The notes beneath the pieces are model-generated. The model was given only the letters and a program-made list of their open reading frames with translations, ran no database searches and was not told the origin of the DNA. Shown here piece by piece: positions 9,210-18,738 of a DNA stretch of 64,000 nucleotides. The DNA lies in the NCBI RefSeq assembly GCF_002140975.2, contig NZ_CP147247.1:2330501-2394500 (forward strand), written 5' to 3'. Both the position numbers and the translations under genes were made by a program. This stretch comes from Enterococcus sp. 9E7_DIV0242. GTDB lineage: Bacteria; Bacillota; Bacilli; Lactobacillales; Enterococcaceae. Every line of letters begins with the position of its first letter. The first letter of the stretch is position 1.

Positions 9210-10400
9210 TTAGATAAAAGAAGATTCAGTTAAACACTCCTGATAGATGTTTGTCACGTCTGCAGCAGTCAATGGCACATACGCTGCTTTTTCAATCGTA
9301 CTGTGCTTCACTGCCTGTTCTGCCATAATTTCTAATTTCTCTTCATCAATACCGACTTCCGGCAAAGTCATTGGAATACCGCACGCCTTAAAGAAATCAT
9401 AAGTTGCTTGAATTCCTTTTTTAGCCGCAGTAAATGGATCGGTCTCTGTTATGCCCCAAACATTATGAGCAAATTGCTGGAATTTACCAACTGTAGTATC
9501 TGATAAAATATACTCCATCCAACGTGGAGTTAAAATCGCCAACCCAACACCATGTGTGATGTCGTAAAAGGCACTCAGCTCGTGCTCCATCGGATGACAA
9601 GACCAAGCACCACCTTTACCGCCCCCGGTCAAGCCGTTCAATGCTAAACTGCTGGCCCACATCAAGTTAGCCCGTGCATCATAATCATCCGGTGTTTTCA
9701 AGGCAATCGGACAGTTTTTGATTACTGTTTTCATCAGGCCTTCCGCAATACCATCTTGAACATCTGTCCCTTCTGTTACTTTAAAATAGTTTTCAAACAG
9801 GTGACTCAAAATATCCGCTGAGCCAGCGGCTGTTTGATACTGAGGAACAGTAAATGTATTTTGAGGATCTAAAAATGACGCTTTTGGAATCATGGAGGCC
9901 GCACCAACACCAAGCTTCTGATTCGTAGCAAGGTTGCTGATAACTGCCCCACTATTCATTTCGCTACCTGTCGCAGCCAAGGTAAGAACGGTCACCAATG
10001 GCAAAGCCGGTCCAGCAAATGTCCGACGAGCCAATACCAAGTCCCATGCTGATTGGTCAAAATAAAAGCCGGCAGCTACTACCTTCGCACAGTCAATTGT
10101 CGAACCACCACCAACAGCCAAAATGACATCCACTTGATGCTCACGACACAAGGCAACACCACGATCTACCGTCTCCGTTCGAGGATTCGGTTCAATGCCA
10201 CTCAACTCGACTACTGTATTTCCATTTGCTTCTAATAGTTTGGTTATTTGATCATACAACCCATTTTTCTTGATACTACCGCCGCCATATGCCAAAAGCA
10301 CTGTTTTACCATACGCATCTAAAACATCTGTCAGCTCTTCCTCCAAACGGTCTTTTCCAAAACGCACATCTGTTGGTACATAAAAACGAAAATTATCCAT
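9210..10400 (-). CDS. Iron-containing (group III) alcohol dehydrogenase, butanol-dehydrogenase type
   Basis: A 396-residue NAD(P)H-dependent oxidoreductase of the iron-containing ADH family. It is expected to reduce aldehydes to alcohols in the cytoplasm. The nucleotide-binding GGGS motifs (GGGSIKKNG, AVGGGSTIDCAK) and the metal-ligand His cluster (CHPMEHELS, ITHGVGLAI) are present. The length matches YugJ/BdhA-like enzymes. The start at 10400 is preferred over an upstream in-frame codon because DNFRFYVPTDVRFG aligns with the family's N-terminus and a GGGTGAAAG site precedes it. Its physiological substrate is unknown. Confidence 0.9.
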   Translation of the reverse strand: MDNFRFYVPTDVRFGKDRLEEELTDVLDAYGKTVLLAYGGGSIKKNGLYDQITKLLEANGNTVVELSGIEPNPRTETVDRGVALCREHQVDVILAVGGGSTIDCAKVVAAGFYFDQSAWDLVLARRTFAGPALPLVTVLTLAATGSEMNSGAVISNLATNQKLGVGAASMIPKASFLDPQNTFTVPQYQTAAGSADILSHLFENYFKVTEGTDVQDGIAEGLMKTVIKNCPIALKTPDDYDARANLMWASSLALNGLTGGGKGGAWSCHPMEHELSAFYDITHGVGLAILTPRWMEYILSDTTVGKFQQFAHNVWGITETDPFTAAKKGIQATYDFFKACGIPMTLPEVGIDEEKLEIMAEQAVKHSTIEKAAYVPLTAADVTNIYQECLTESSFI

Positions 10401-10559
10401 TCTTTCACCCACTTCAAAAGTATAGTTTTGTCCCAAGTCAATGATATACCTTTTTCAGCACTTCCGCCAGTCGCTGATTTTAACGCAATCCTCATTTCAA
10501 TTAGGTTTTGCCTCTCTCTAAAAGAAGTCTCCCCTCTTTGTTTCACAGTACATAAAAAT

Positions 10560-10590
10560 AACTGAGGCAGACAGACTTATCCCCTCAGTT
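10560..10590 (-). terminator. Terminator after the siderophore permease operon
   Basis: AACTGAGG/CCTCAGTT arms (10560-10567, 10583-10590), followed on the minus strand by ATTTTTAT. Placed just after the stop of the last permease gene. Confidence 0.7.
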
Positions 10591-10610
10591 AATCGATTCT
10601 TTTAAATAGC

Positions 10611-11609
10611 TCATTTATCGCTTTTCAACAGCAAGTAAAGAAAGTACGGCGCGCCAATAATTGCTACGATCACACCAGCCGGTATTTCTCCGGTAGGCAA
10701 CAGAACGCGCCCAATCGTATCGCTTATTAATAGTAGTAGACCTCCTGTCAGCAATGATGCCGGTAACAGGTTAAAATGCTTTTTGATTCCCAAGCCTCGA
10801 ACGATATGCGGGGCAATCAGACCTAAAAAACCGATACCTCCAGTGACAGAAATGGCCGCAGCTGCAGCAACAACTGCTAAAACAAGAGACAGCAGGCGCT
10901 CACGCCCAACATTCACACCAACCGAAACCGCTGTCTCATCGCCCAGTTGCAGAATATCATAGATGCGATGCCGACTCATAGCCAGCAAAAAGCAGAGCAA
11001 CAGCCATGGAATCATCGCAACGACGAAGGACCAGTTACTCCCCCAAATCGTCCCCGCCTGCCACATGGTCACAAAGCGATAATTTTCCGAATCAAGCTTA
11101 GTCGTCAAAAGAATCGTCATAGCAGATATCCCTGTACTAAGAACAACCCCAGTCAAAACCATCCGAACAGGTGTCAATCCTTTTCGCCTATCAAAAGCAA
11201 TCAGAACAATGCCTCCCGCTGCTGCTAATGCACCGACCAAGGCCACCAGTGGTAATAGAAAAACGGTGGCTGTGGTTGTTTCAACAAAGCTTATAAACAA
11301 AAGAACGGTGAACCCAGCGCCAGCATTGATCCCTAAAATCCCAGTATCTGCCAACGGATTCCTTGTCACGCTTTGTAAAATCGTTCCGCTCATCGCTAAA
11401 GCTCCCCCAGCTAAAACAGCCAGAATGATCCTTGGCATTCGAAAATCAAAAACTAATAATCTCTGAGCTTTACTGCCGGCTCCTCTCATAACTTGCCACA
11501 GGTCAGCCGCTGAAATAGCCAACTGTCCATGAGTCAGGCTGTAAAAAGCAACAACAAGGAGTAACCCAATAACTATCAAATAAAAACTGGTCAGCTTCCC
11601 TTTGCTCAT
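10611..11609 (-). CDS. FecCD-family ferric-siderophore ABC permease
   Basis: A 332-residue permease with about nine to ten hydrophobic segments and FecCD signatures (FRMPRIILAVLAGGALAMSG, NPLADTGILGINAGA, GGIGFLGLIAPHIVRGL). It forms the membrane channel of an iron-siderophore importer with the neighbouring permease, ATPase and lipoprotein. It overlaps the upstream permease gene by 4 bases, so translation is coupled. The siderophore is not deducible, although the arrangement resembles Feu/Yfi/Fat-type catecholate or hydroxamate systems. Confidence 0.92.
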   Translation of the reverse strand: MSKGKLTSFYLIVIGLLLVVAFYSLTHGQLAISAADLWQVMRGAGSKAQRLLVFDFRMPRIILAVLAGGALAMSGTILQSVTRNPLADTGILGINAGAGFTVLLFISFVETTTATVFLLPLVALVGALAAAGGIVLIAFDRRKGLTPVRMVLTGVVLSTGISAMTILLTTKLDSENYRFVTMWQAGTIWGSNWSFVVAMIPWLLLCFLLAMSRHRIYDILQLGDETAVSVGVNVGRERLLSLVLAVVAAAAAISVTGGIGFLGLIAPHIVRGLGIKKHFNLLPASLLTGGLLLLISDTIGRVLLPTGEIPAGVIVAIIGAPYFLYLLLKSDK

Positions 11610-12616
11610 CCCAGATTCCCTCCTTTACGAAATAGATAAATAAAGAACGGAATCCCGATAACTGCGACGACTGCGCCAAAGGGCGTTTCAAAAGGCGGAT
11701 TGATTATTCGAGCCACGAAATCTGCCAACACAACCAGTAGTGCGCCACCAACTGCAGTAAAAGGAATGAGCTTGCGATAATTTTCGCCAGCAAAAAAGCG
11801 CATCATATGTGGAACGATTAAGCCAACAAAGCTGACCGATCCGGCAATAGCTACCGAAAGGCCTGATAATAACAGAATGAGTACACTGATGATCAATCGA
11901 ATACGTTGAGGTTTTTTCCCCAGGCTAACAGCAGTATCATCACCGAACCTTAAAATTGTCACAGACGAGCTGTAGCCTAATGCAAGGAGTAACGCAATCA
12001 AGAAAAATGGCGCCGCAACCTGAAGTTGCTTCCACGAAATTGCACTGACTCCTCCCATAGACCAAAAAGTGATATCCTGACTTAAGTTAAATTGCAGAGC
12101 AATGAATTGGCTAAGAGAAATGAACAGCGCACTGATTCCCGCACCAGCCAAAACTAAACGAATAGGTGTTGCGCCTCTGCTCGAACGCCTTGATATAAAA
12201 TAAATAATGACAATGCTGACACCAGCACCTAAAAAGGACACCAGTAGAATCTGCCAATAACCTGCAGTAGGAAAAAAAGCAAAAACAGTCGCTAATCCCA
12301 ACGCAGCACCAGCATTGATACCCATAAGTCCTGAATCCGCCAAGGGATTTTGAGTGATCCCTTGAGCCAACCCGCCGCTGACAGCCAAGCTGGTTCCAAC
12401 TAAAGCAGCGCCCAGCACTCTAGGTAGACGAATAGAATAAATGACTTGGTGGAGCTGATTCTCCTTATCGAAATGAAGCAAGGCTTCCCAAAAGGTTGCC
12501 AACGGTACTTGAACTGCGCCATACCGAAGGGACACTGCCATCGCTCCCAACAGCAGAAGTAAAAATGAAACAAAGGTCAGCCATTGATGCTGCTGCAGCT
12601 TAGCTTTCAGATTCAT
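11606..12616 (-). CDS. FecCD-family ferric-siderophore ABC permease (partner subunit)
   Basis: A 336-residue paralogue of the next gene, with the same signatures (IRLPRVLGAALVGTSLAVSG, NPLADSGLMGINAGAALG, GSVSFVGLIVPHMMR). The two permeases presumably form the heterodimeric channel. Its start overlaps the end of the ATPase gene by 17 bases, and its stop overlaps the following permease by 4, so the three genes form a tight operon. Confidence 0.92.
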   Translation of the reverse strand: MNLKAKLQQHQWLTFVSFLLLLLGAMAVSLRYGAVQVPLATFWEALLHFDKENQLHQVIYSIRLPRVLGAALVGTSLAVSGGLAQGITQNPLADSGLMGINAGAALGLATVFAFFPTAGYWQILLVSFLGAGVSIVIIYFISRRSSRGATPIRLVLAGAGISALFISLSQFIALQFNLSQDITFWSMGGVSAISWKQLQVAAPFFLIALLLALGYSSSVTILRFGDDTAVSLGKKPQRIRLIISVLILLLSGLSVAIAGSVSFVGLIVPHMMRFFAGENYRKLIPFTAVGGALLVVLADFVARIINPPFETPFGAVVAVIGIPFFIYLFRKGGNLG

Positions 12617-13409
12617 GCCTGGTCTCCTTCATCATTTCATAAGATAGTAACAGCGGCCGCTTGGTTTTTCCATGACAGACAATCTCTGCATCAATTGCGA
12701 AGACCTGCTTCAAGGTTTCCACCGTAATCACCTCAGTCGGTGTTCCTTCTTTTAAGATTTGCCCCTCTTTCATCGCAATGACTCGATCAGAAAAGCGAGA
12801 CGCTAAGTTAATATCATGAATCGTCATTATAATTGTTTTTTTATGTTCTCGATTGATCATCTTCAAAACATTCAAAATTTCCAGCTGATGTGCCGGGTCC
12901 AGATAAGTTGTTGGTTCATCCAACAGTAAAATCTCTGTGTCCTGAACAAGTGCCATCGCGATCCATACCCGTTGTCGCTGACCACCGGAAAGAATCGCAA
13001 CAGATTCTCGAGCCAACTCGGTCAATCCAGTCAATTCCAAAGCCCATTGGATGTACTGTTGGTCTTCATTCGTCAAGCTTTTCCAACCAGATTGATAAGG
13101 GTGACGTCCGAAAGAAACCAAATCAAAGACCGACAAATCGATTGTACTTTCCGGATTTTGCGACAAAACTGCCAGCTTTTGAGCAATCTCTTTTGATGTA
13201 TACTGATTCAATGTTTTACTTTCTAAAAAGACATGCCCATTGATTTCAGGTTGAATTCTTGCCAATGTCTTTAGTAGTGTAGACTTTCCGCAACCATTTG
13301 GACCAATGATACTCGTAATGGTCCCCGCTTCAAAAGAACTGCTCAGTTGTTCACTAATGATTTCTTTTCCATAGCCGGTTGTCAGTTCTGCAGTTGATAA
13401 AATTGCCAT
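12600..13409 (-). CDS. Ferric-siderophore ABC transporter ATPase
   Basis: A 269-residue FecE/FhuC-type ATPase that powers siderophore import. It has Walker A GPNGCGKST (residues 36-44), signature LSGGQRQRVWIAMAL, Walker B ILLLDEPT and the switch His in TIHDINLA. It is the first gene of the minus-strand operon. AAGGATAATT precedes the ATG, and a Fur-box-like palindrome lies 55 bp upstream, so iron-repressed expression is expected. Confidence 0.94.
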   Translation of the reverse strand: MAILSTAELTTGYGKEIISEQLSSSFEAGTITSIIGPNGCGKSTLLKTLARIQPEINGHVFLESKTLNQYTSKEIAQKLAVLSQNPESTIDLSVFDLVSFGRHPYQSGWKSLTNEDQQYIQWALELTGLTELARESVAILSGGQRQRVWIAMALVQDTEILLLDEPTTYLDPAHQLEILNVLKMINREHKKTIIMTIHDINLASRFSDRVIAMKEGQILKEGTPTEVITVETLKQVFAIDAEIVCHGKTKRPLLLSYEMMKETRHESES

Positions 13410-13463
13410 AATTATCCTTCCTCTATGAGGTACTTAATTGATTGTTTGCTGTAACATATAATA

Positions 13464-13480
13464 TTGAGAACGATTCTCAA
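13464..13480 (-). promoter_or_regulatory. Fur-box-like palindrome upstream of the siderophore ATPase operon
   Basis: TTGAGAACGATTCTCAA is a near-perfect palindrome of the TGAGAAT-type Fur/PerR/Zur superfamily site. It lies in the intergenic region on the side of the minus-strand operon. Confidence 0.6.
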
Positions 13481-13578
13481 TAGACTGCACTTTATTATAA
13501 GGAACTATTTCTTAAAAAGCAATGCTATTTCCATGATCTGCTTTGACAGGAAAATTTGCCCAATTCTTTATATAAGGA

Positions 13579-13620
13579 TTGACAAATGACTCTATATAAA
13601 TGATAATGAGAATCGTTATC
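13579..13620 (+). promoter_or_regulatory. Sigma-A promoter with overlapping Fur box for the siderophore-binding lipoprotein
   Basis: TTGACA (13579-13584), a 17-bp spacer and GATAAT (13602-13607). The -10 box is the first half of GATAATGAGAATCGTTATC (13602-13620), which matches the 19-bp Fur consensus at nearly every position. Repressor bound here would block RNA polymerase when iron is plentiful. Confidence 0.8.
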
Positions 13621-13693
13621 ATTTATATTTTAACACCATCGAAGTAAAAAAACAGTAAGCATTAGACCAACAAACGAAGAGGGAGTTTACAAC

Positions 13694-14650
13694 ATGAAAT
13701 TATTTAATAAATACGCTGTACTGGGCTTATCTTTATTGGTGGGCGGCGCGTTATTGGCGGCCTGTGGCTCAAACGATTCTGCAACAAAAGCTTCTACTGA
13801 AAGCACCACAGCGGAAGAACACGTAATGACAGATGCATTGGGTAATGAAGTGACCATTCCAGCTAATCCAAAGAAAATAATCGGAAGTTATCTGGAAGAT
13901 TATCTAGTTGCATTGGATGTAACACCCTTTGCACAATGGACAGTAAACAATTCAAGCATTCAAGATTATTTACAGGATAAGCTGGATGGTATTCCCACAA
14001 TTTCTTATGACTTACCTTACGAAGAAGTATTAAAATATGAGCCGGATTTATTACTGGTCAGCTCTTCCGCTTTGGTCGAGGGTGGGAAATATGATGAGTA
14101 TAGCAAAATCGCTCCTACCTATGTGGTAAAAAACGGGGATGATGTAACCTGGAGAGATCAATTATTGGATGTCGGTGCAGTTTTGGATAAAGAAAAACAG
14201 GCGGAAGCAGTCCTTTCTGACTATGATGCTCTTGCTGAGAAAACAAAAGAAGACTTAGCTGATAAAGTTGGTGAACAATCTGCAGCTGTTTTGTGGATTA
14301 CGAATAATCAAGCATTCATGGTTGGAGAAACTCGTTCAAGTGGTACCGTTCTTTACGGTGATCTTGGTTTGAAGGTCCCTTCATTGGTCAAAGAGGTTTC
14401 TAAAGACGCTACTGCCGATTGGAGCAGTGTTTCACTAGAGAAATTGGCGGAGCTGGATGCGGACAACCTTTTTGTCATCAACAGCGACGAATCTGACCCA
14501 TTCTTCCAAGAAGACGTTTGGAAGAACCTTCCAGCAGTGAAGAACGATAAAGTCTTTAGCTTCGGAAAAGATTCAGGCTGGTTGTATAATGGCCCCATCG
14601 CCAATACCAGAATTATTGAAGATGTAACAGCTTCGTTAGCTGGAAAATAA
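13694..14650 (+). CDS. Ferric-siderophore-binding lipoprotein
   Basis: A 318-residue FecB/FepB-type solute-binding protein. The lipoprotein signal peptide ends in LLAAC (acylated Cys24), followed by a Ser/Thr-rich linker. The periplasmic-binding fold typical of the family follows, beginning VTIPANPKKIIGSYLEDYLVALDV and including YEPDLLLVSS. It captures the ferric siderophore outside the membrane and hands it to the permease encoded divergently. Transcription starts from the Fur-controlled promoter just upstream. Confidence 0.92.
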   Translation: MKLFNKYAVLGLSLLVGGALLAACGSNDSATKASTESTTAEEHVMTDALGNEVTIPANPKKIIGSYLEDYLVALDVTPFAQWTVNNSSIQDYLQDKLDGIPTISYDLPYEEVLKYEPDLLLVSSSALVEGGKYDEYSKIAPTYVVKNGDDVTWRDQLLDVGAVLDKEKQAEAVLSDYDALAEKTKEDLADKVGEQSAAVLWITNNQAFMVGETRSSGTVLYGDLGLKVPSLVKEVSKDATADWSSVSLEKLAELDADNLFVINSDESDPFFQEDVWKNLPAVKNDKVFSFGKDSGWLYNGPIANTRIIEDVTASLAGK

Positions 14651-14671
14651 ACGAGTGTTGAAATCACTAAT

Positions 14672-14689
14672 CCCCCCCCCCAAAAAAAA
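14672..14689. repeat. C10/A8 homopolymer tract
   Basis: A run of ten C followed by eight A, 21 bases after the lipoprotein stop. It is intergenic, so slippage would not change a protein, but it could affect mRNA 3' structure or mark a sequencing ambiguity. Confidence 0.8.
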
Positions 14690-14722
14690 CATAAATAATT
14701 TGTACTAGTATCATCTATTATA

Positions 14723-14770
14723 AAGAAGCTGAGAAGATTGAACGATTTCCAATCCTTTCAGCTTCTTCGC
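14723..14770. terminator. Bidirectional terminator between the lipoprotein gene and deoD
   Basis: GAAGCTGA (14725-14732) pairs with TCAGCTTC (14758-14765), with inner GATTG/CAATC pairing. It serves convergent transcripts. Confidence 0.75.
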
Positions 14771-14792
14771 TTGTTTCATGATTCTAATAACT

Positions 14793-15500
14793 TTATTTCG
14801 CTATAGCTGTTTCCAAACCAACCTCAATCATTTCATTGAAAGTCGTCTGTCTTTCCTCAGCCGTTGTTTCTTCTCCAGTGATGATATGATCACTGACTGT
14901 GCAGATCGCCAAAGCCTGAACATGGAACTTCGCACCAAGATAATAGAGCGCTGCTGCTTCCATCTCTACACCCAGAACACCTAATTCTGCAAGCTTCATG
15001 GTTTCTGTTGTATCATCTTTATAGAAGGTATCTTCTGACAAAACATTCCCAACATGTGTCGTAAAGCCTTTTTCAGTTGAAAGTTTATATGCTTTCAACA
15101 ATAAATCAAAGTCCCCGATTGGCGGATAGTGGAACTGCTGGAAATTTTTAGCGATCATCGCAGAGCTAGTTGCTGCCCCTTGCGCAATAATCAAGTCACG
15201 AACATGAACATCTGTTGAAAGTGCGCCACAGGTACCGACACGAATCAGCTTTTTCACATCGTAAGAATTGATCAGCTCATGTGCATAAATCGTTGCAGAT
15301 GGCATCCCCATCCCTGTCCCTTGAACAGAAACACGTTCCCCTTTATAGGTTCCTGTATACCCTAACATTCCACGTACTTGATTGTAACAAACGGGATTTT
15401 CTAAAAAGGTTTCTGCAATATATTTGGCTCTCAATGGATCGCCCGGCAGTAAAATTTTATCAGCAATTTCACCTTGTTTCGCTTCAATATGAACACTCAT
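14793..15500 (-). CDS. deoD: Purine-nucleoside phosphorylase, DeoD type
   Basis: Phosphorolyses purine (deoxy)ribonucleosides to free base and (deoxy)ribose-1-phosphate. The 235-residue length and the motifs [29 protein letters not shown] and [10 protein letters not shown] are those of the hexameric DeoD family. The last gene of the pnp-deoB-linked set, 33 bp after the second phosphorylase gene. It feeds sugar phosphate to DeoB encoded upstream. Confidence 0.96.
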   Translation of the reverse strand: MSVHIEAKQGEIADKILLPGDPLRAKYIAETFLENPVCYNQVRGMLGYTGTYKGERVSVQGTGMGMPSATIYAHELINSYDVKKLIRVGTCGALSTDVHVRDLIIAQGAATSSAMIAKNFQQFHYPPIGDFDLLLKAYKLSTEKGFTTHVGNVLSEDTFYKDDTTETMKLAELGVLGVEMEAAALYYLGAKFHVQALAICTVSDHIITGEETTAEERQTTFNEMIEVGLETAIAK

Positions 15501-15533
15501 TTGTTTCGCTCCTTTTTCCTATTTTTAACGGTA

Positions 15534-16352
15534 TTATAACTCTTCCAGCGTACTCTTGATCAGCTGCTTGAACTGCTCTTTGACACGCTGGGTTGTTTCA
15601 ACAACTTCTTCATGGTTCAAACTACTTTGCATACCGGCAGCTAAATTGGTGATGCACGAAATGCCTAGAACCTTCAGCCCGCTATGAGCCGCAACAATTA
15701 CTTCTGCAACAGTCGACATCCCAACCGCATCTGCACCGATTGTGCGTGCCATATGGATTTCAGCTGGTGTTTCATACGTAGGACCTGAAAAGCCCATGTA
15801 CACACCTTCTTTCAATGAAATCCCTTGTTCAGCCGCGATTTTACGCGCTATTTCTTGATAATCTTTTGTATACGCCTGACTCATGTCCGGGAAGCGTGGA
15901 CCCATTTCATCTTCATTTTCACCAATCAATGGATTGTCCCCAGTAAAGTTGATATGATCTGTAATCAGCATTAGATTTCCTGGTTCAAAGGCTTTATTCA
16001 CACCACCTGCAGCATTTGTTACCACGATGGAATGAATACCTAGTGCAGCCATCATACGAACCGGATACGTAACAACTTGCATAGAGTGTCCTTCATAGTA
16101 ATGGAAGCGCCCTTGCATAGCCAGTACTTTTTTCCCTGAAAGAGTCCCATAAACCAATTGGCCGGCATGACCGACAACCGTTGAAACGGAAAAATGCGGT
16201 ACTTCTGAAAACGGCACAGCAATTGGCTCTTCGATTTCATCTGCCAGTTCGCCCAAACCTGAGCCTAAAATCAAGCCAAAATCTACATCACCAATTCCTT
16301 TTTCTTTTAAAAAAGCCGTAGTTTCTTGTAATTGTTCCTTCAGTTTTGTCAT
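15534..16352 (-). CDS. Purine-nucleoside phosphorylase, trimeric PNP I type
   Basis: A 272-residue member of the trimeric guanosine/inosine phosphorylase family (PupG/PunA). It shows GLILGSGLGELADEIE, GRFHYYEGHSMQVVTYPVRMM, VTNAAGG and the GMSTVAEVIVA block. It splits guanosine, inosine and their deoxy forms by phosphorolysis. It lies between deoB and deoD with 10-33 bp spacing, so the three genes are co-transcribed. Having both PNP types broadens purine salvage. Confidence 0.95.
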   Translation of the reverse strand: MTKLKEQLQETTAFLKEKGIGDVDFGLILGSGLGELADEIEEPIAVPFSEVPHFSVSTVVGHAGQLVYGTLSGKKVLAMQGRFHYYEGHSMQVVTYPVRMMAALGIHSIVVTNAAGGVNKAFEPGNLMLITDHINFTGDNPLIGENEDEMGPRFPDMSQAYTKDYQEIARKIAAEQGISLKEGVYMGFSGPTYETPAEIHMARTIGADAVGMSTVAEVIVAAHSGLKVLGISCITNLAAGMQSSLNHEEVVETTQRVKEQFKQLIKSTLEEL

Positions 16353-16362
16353 TGTCTTCCCC

Positions 16363-17529
16363 CTATTTCAAGTCTTTCAAGAAGCTTGTCCCATTTTTAG
16401 TGGGTGCAACTTCAAAATTTTCAGCTATTGTTGCAGAAATATCTGCATAGTATCCTTGAGCTAGTTTCCCTTGACTCTTCATATTCTTACTATAAGCAAG
16501 TAACGGAACATACTCTCTTGTATGATCTGTTCCCGGGAAGGTCGGATCGTTCCCATGATCGGCAGTAATCAGCAGTAAATCATCGTCCTGCATAGCATCC
16601 AGTAATTCAGGGATACGTAAATCAAACTCTTCGATTGCACGAGCATAACCCGCAACATCACGACGATGACCAAACAATGCATCAAAGTCTACCAAGTTCG
16701 TAAAACTCAAACCGGTAAAATCTTTCTTCATCACATTCAACAGCTGATCTACACCATCCATGTTACTTTTCGTGCGAACAGATTCTGTGATTCCTTGACC
16801 ATTGAAGATGTCGTTGATTTTCCCAACAGCGATCACATCTTTCCCGCCCTCTTTTAAAGAATCAAGGACTGTATGGCCAAATGGGTCCAAGGCGTAGTCA
16901 TGACGGTTACTTGTACGAGTAAAGTTGCCCGGTTCACCAAGATAAGGACGCGCAATGATTCGTCCAATCATATAAGGCTCATCCTTGGTAATATCACGAA
17001 CATACTGACAAATACGATACAGCTCTTCTAAAGGAATGATTTCTTCATGTGCCGCAATCTGTAGGACTGGGTCCGCCGAAGTATAAACGATCAGATCACC
17101 CGTCTTCATTTGATGCTCGCCATAGTCATCGATAACAGCCGTACCACTGTAAGGTTTGTTACAGACAATTTTCCTTCCGGAGAATTCTTCAATTTGTTTT
17201 AAGAGCGCATCTGGAAAGCCTTCTGGAAATACACGGAATGGCTTTTGAATGTTCAAGCCCATAATTTCCCAGTGACCTGTCATTGTATCTTTACCAACAG
17301 AAACCTCTTCAAGCTTCGTTGCATATCCCACATGATCTGTCTTTGCTTCTACATTGTGAAGAGGCGCAATCGTTCCTAGCCCCAAATTCTCTAAATGAGG
17401 AATTGTCAGGCCTGCTTCTTTCGCAATATGACCTAGTGTATCGCTGCCCACATCTCCAAATTTGTCAGCATCCGGTGCTTCACCGATCCCAACAGAATCC
17501 ATTACAACTAAATGTACACGTTTAAACAT
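16363..17529 (-). CDS. deoB: Phosphopentomutase
   Basis: Converts (deoxy)ribose-1-phosphate from the phosphorylases to the 5-phosphate, which DeoC then cleaves or the pentose pathway uses. The 388-residue alkaline-phosphatase-superfamily enzyme has metal-binding motifs near the N-terminus ([14 protein letters not shown], with the phosphoacceptor Thr in KDTMTGHWE) and C-terminus ([19 protein letters not shown]). I choose the ATG at 17529 because AAGGATGG sits just before it, two codons after another in-frame ATG. First gene of the deoB-pnp-deoD group. Confidence 0.95.
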   Translation of the reverse strand: MFKRVHLVVMDSVGIGEAPDADKFGDVGSDTLGHIAKEAGLTIPHLENLGLGTIAPLHNVEAKTDHVGYATKLEEVSVGKDTMTGHWEIMGLNIQKPFRVFPEGFPDALLKQIEEFSGRKIVCNKPYSGTAVIDDYGEHQMKTGDLIVYTSADPVLQIAAHEEIIPLEELYRICQYVRDITKDEPYMIGRIIARPYLGEPGNFTRTSNRHDYALDPFGHTVLDSLKEGGKDVIAVGKINDIFNGQGITESVRTKSNMDGVDQLLNVMKKDFTGLSFTNLVDFDALFGHRRDVAGYARAIEEFDLRIPELLDAMQDDDLLLITADHGNDPTFPGTDHTREYVPLLAYSKNMKSQGKLAQGYYADISATIAENFEVAPTKNGTSFLKDLK

Positions 17530-17775
17530 AACCATCCTTCTTTCTTCAAGTTTTGTTCAGTGCTTTATTCGTGACTGAACTGTTGCCGCTCCAAAACTAT
17601 ATTTCTGGAAACAAATACTACAGCCAGCCTCGATGAAAAACAGTGTGACTGTTTTTTTCAAAAGTTTAGTACCGATCGCAGTGCGATGCTCTCTTTTCTT
17701 CACTCTACTCATTTCTGCAAAAAAAGGCAAGACTAAAGAAATGTTCCCATAGTCCCGCCCTTTGCATACAATCTT

Positions 17776-18738
17776 TTATTTCGACTTGATATAATTTTGA
17801 CCATTGGCTTTTGGTCCGGAAGCTTTTCCAAGGAAAAGTACCAGTACGACGATCGTCAGTACATATGGTGCCGCCTGTAGATAAACATCTGGAATCTTCG
17901 AAATGATTGGGATACTTGACCCGGCAATACTCAAGTTCTGAGCAAAACCAAAGAACAACGCAGCGCCCATCGCACCAAGTGGATTCCATTTACCAAAGAT
18001 CATCGCTGCCATTGCAATAAATCCCTGTCCGGCAATTGTTGTTGCTGAAAAACGTCCAGCAATTGATTGAGCAAATACTGCCCCACCCATACCGCCAAGG
18101 AACCCTGACAGCATCACGCCTGAATAACGCATCACATAGACATTGATTCCTAACGTATCCGCGGCCTGCGGGTTTTCCCCAACAGAACGTAAACGCAAAC
18201 CAAAACGTGTTTTGAAAATTACGAACCAGGCAATGATCGCAATGATTACAGCGAAATAGGCTGGCAGGAATGTCCGTTTGAAGAATAAATCTCCAATGAT
18301 CGGAATCTCCTTCAATACAGGGAAAGAGAAATAACCAAAAGATTGTGCGATCGTATCAGTCTGACCCTTACCATAAATTACTTTTACTAAGAAAATCGCT
18401 AATGCCGGTGCCATCAAATTGATAACGGTCCCGCTAATAATATGATCCGCACGTAAATTGATCGTAGCTACCGCATGCAGTAATGAAAAAGCCATGCCGA
18501 TAAGACCACCGATAAGCAAGGCCAACCAAGGAGTCAAACTGCCGAAGGTTGCACCAAAGGTTAAGTTGAAGACAATCGAGCTGAAGGCTCCCATGACCAT
18601 GATTCCTTCCAATCCAACGTTAACAATACCGCTTCGTTCTGAGAATGTTCCGCCCAATGCTGTCAAAATCAGAGGAGTGGAATAAAATAATGTTTGGTTG
18701 ATAATTGTTTGAAGTGTTGACAATAATGCTGCATCCAT
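17776..18738 (-). CDS. Nucleoside ABC importer permease (second subunit)
   Basis: A 320-residue multi-pass permease of the BPD_transp_2 (branched-chain/ribose) family, NupQ/NupC type. It has TLGGTFSERSGIVNVGLEGIM, the NLRADHIISGTVIN loop and GFGxxxIAVAL-like GQGFIAMAAMIFGKW. Its start overlaps the stop of the partner permease by one base. With the ATPase and BMP lipoprotein it forms a nucleoside importer that supplies the salvage enzymes encoded on both sides. The 246 bp between its end and deoB holds no gene I can support. Confidence 0.92.
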   Translation of the reverse strand: MDAALLSTLQTIINQTLFYSTPLILTALGGTFSERSGIVNVGLEGIMVMGAFSSIVFNLTFGATFGSLTPWLALLIGGLIGMAFSLLHAVATINLRADHIISGTVINLMAPALAIFLVKVIYGKGQTDTIAQSFGYFSFPVLKEIPIIGDLFFKRTFLPAYFAVIIAIIAWFVIFKTRFGLRLRSVGENPQAADTLGINVYVMRYSGVMLSGFLGGMGGAVFAQSIAGRFSATTIAGQGFIAMAAMIFGKWNPLGAMGAALFFGFAQNLSIAGSSIPIISKIPDVYLQAAPYVLTIVVLVLFLGKASGPKANGQNYIKSK

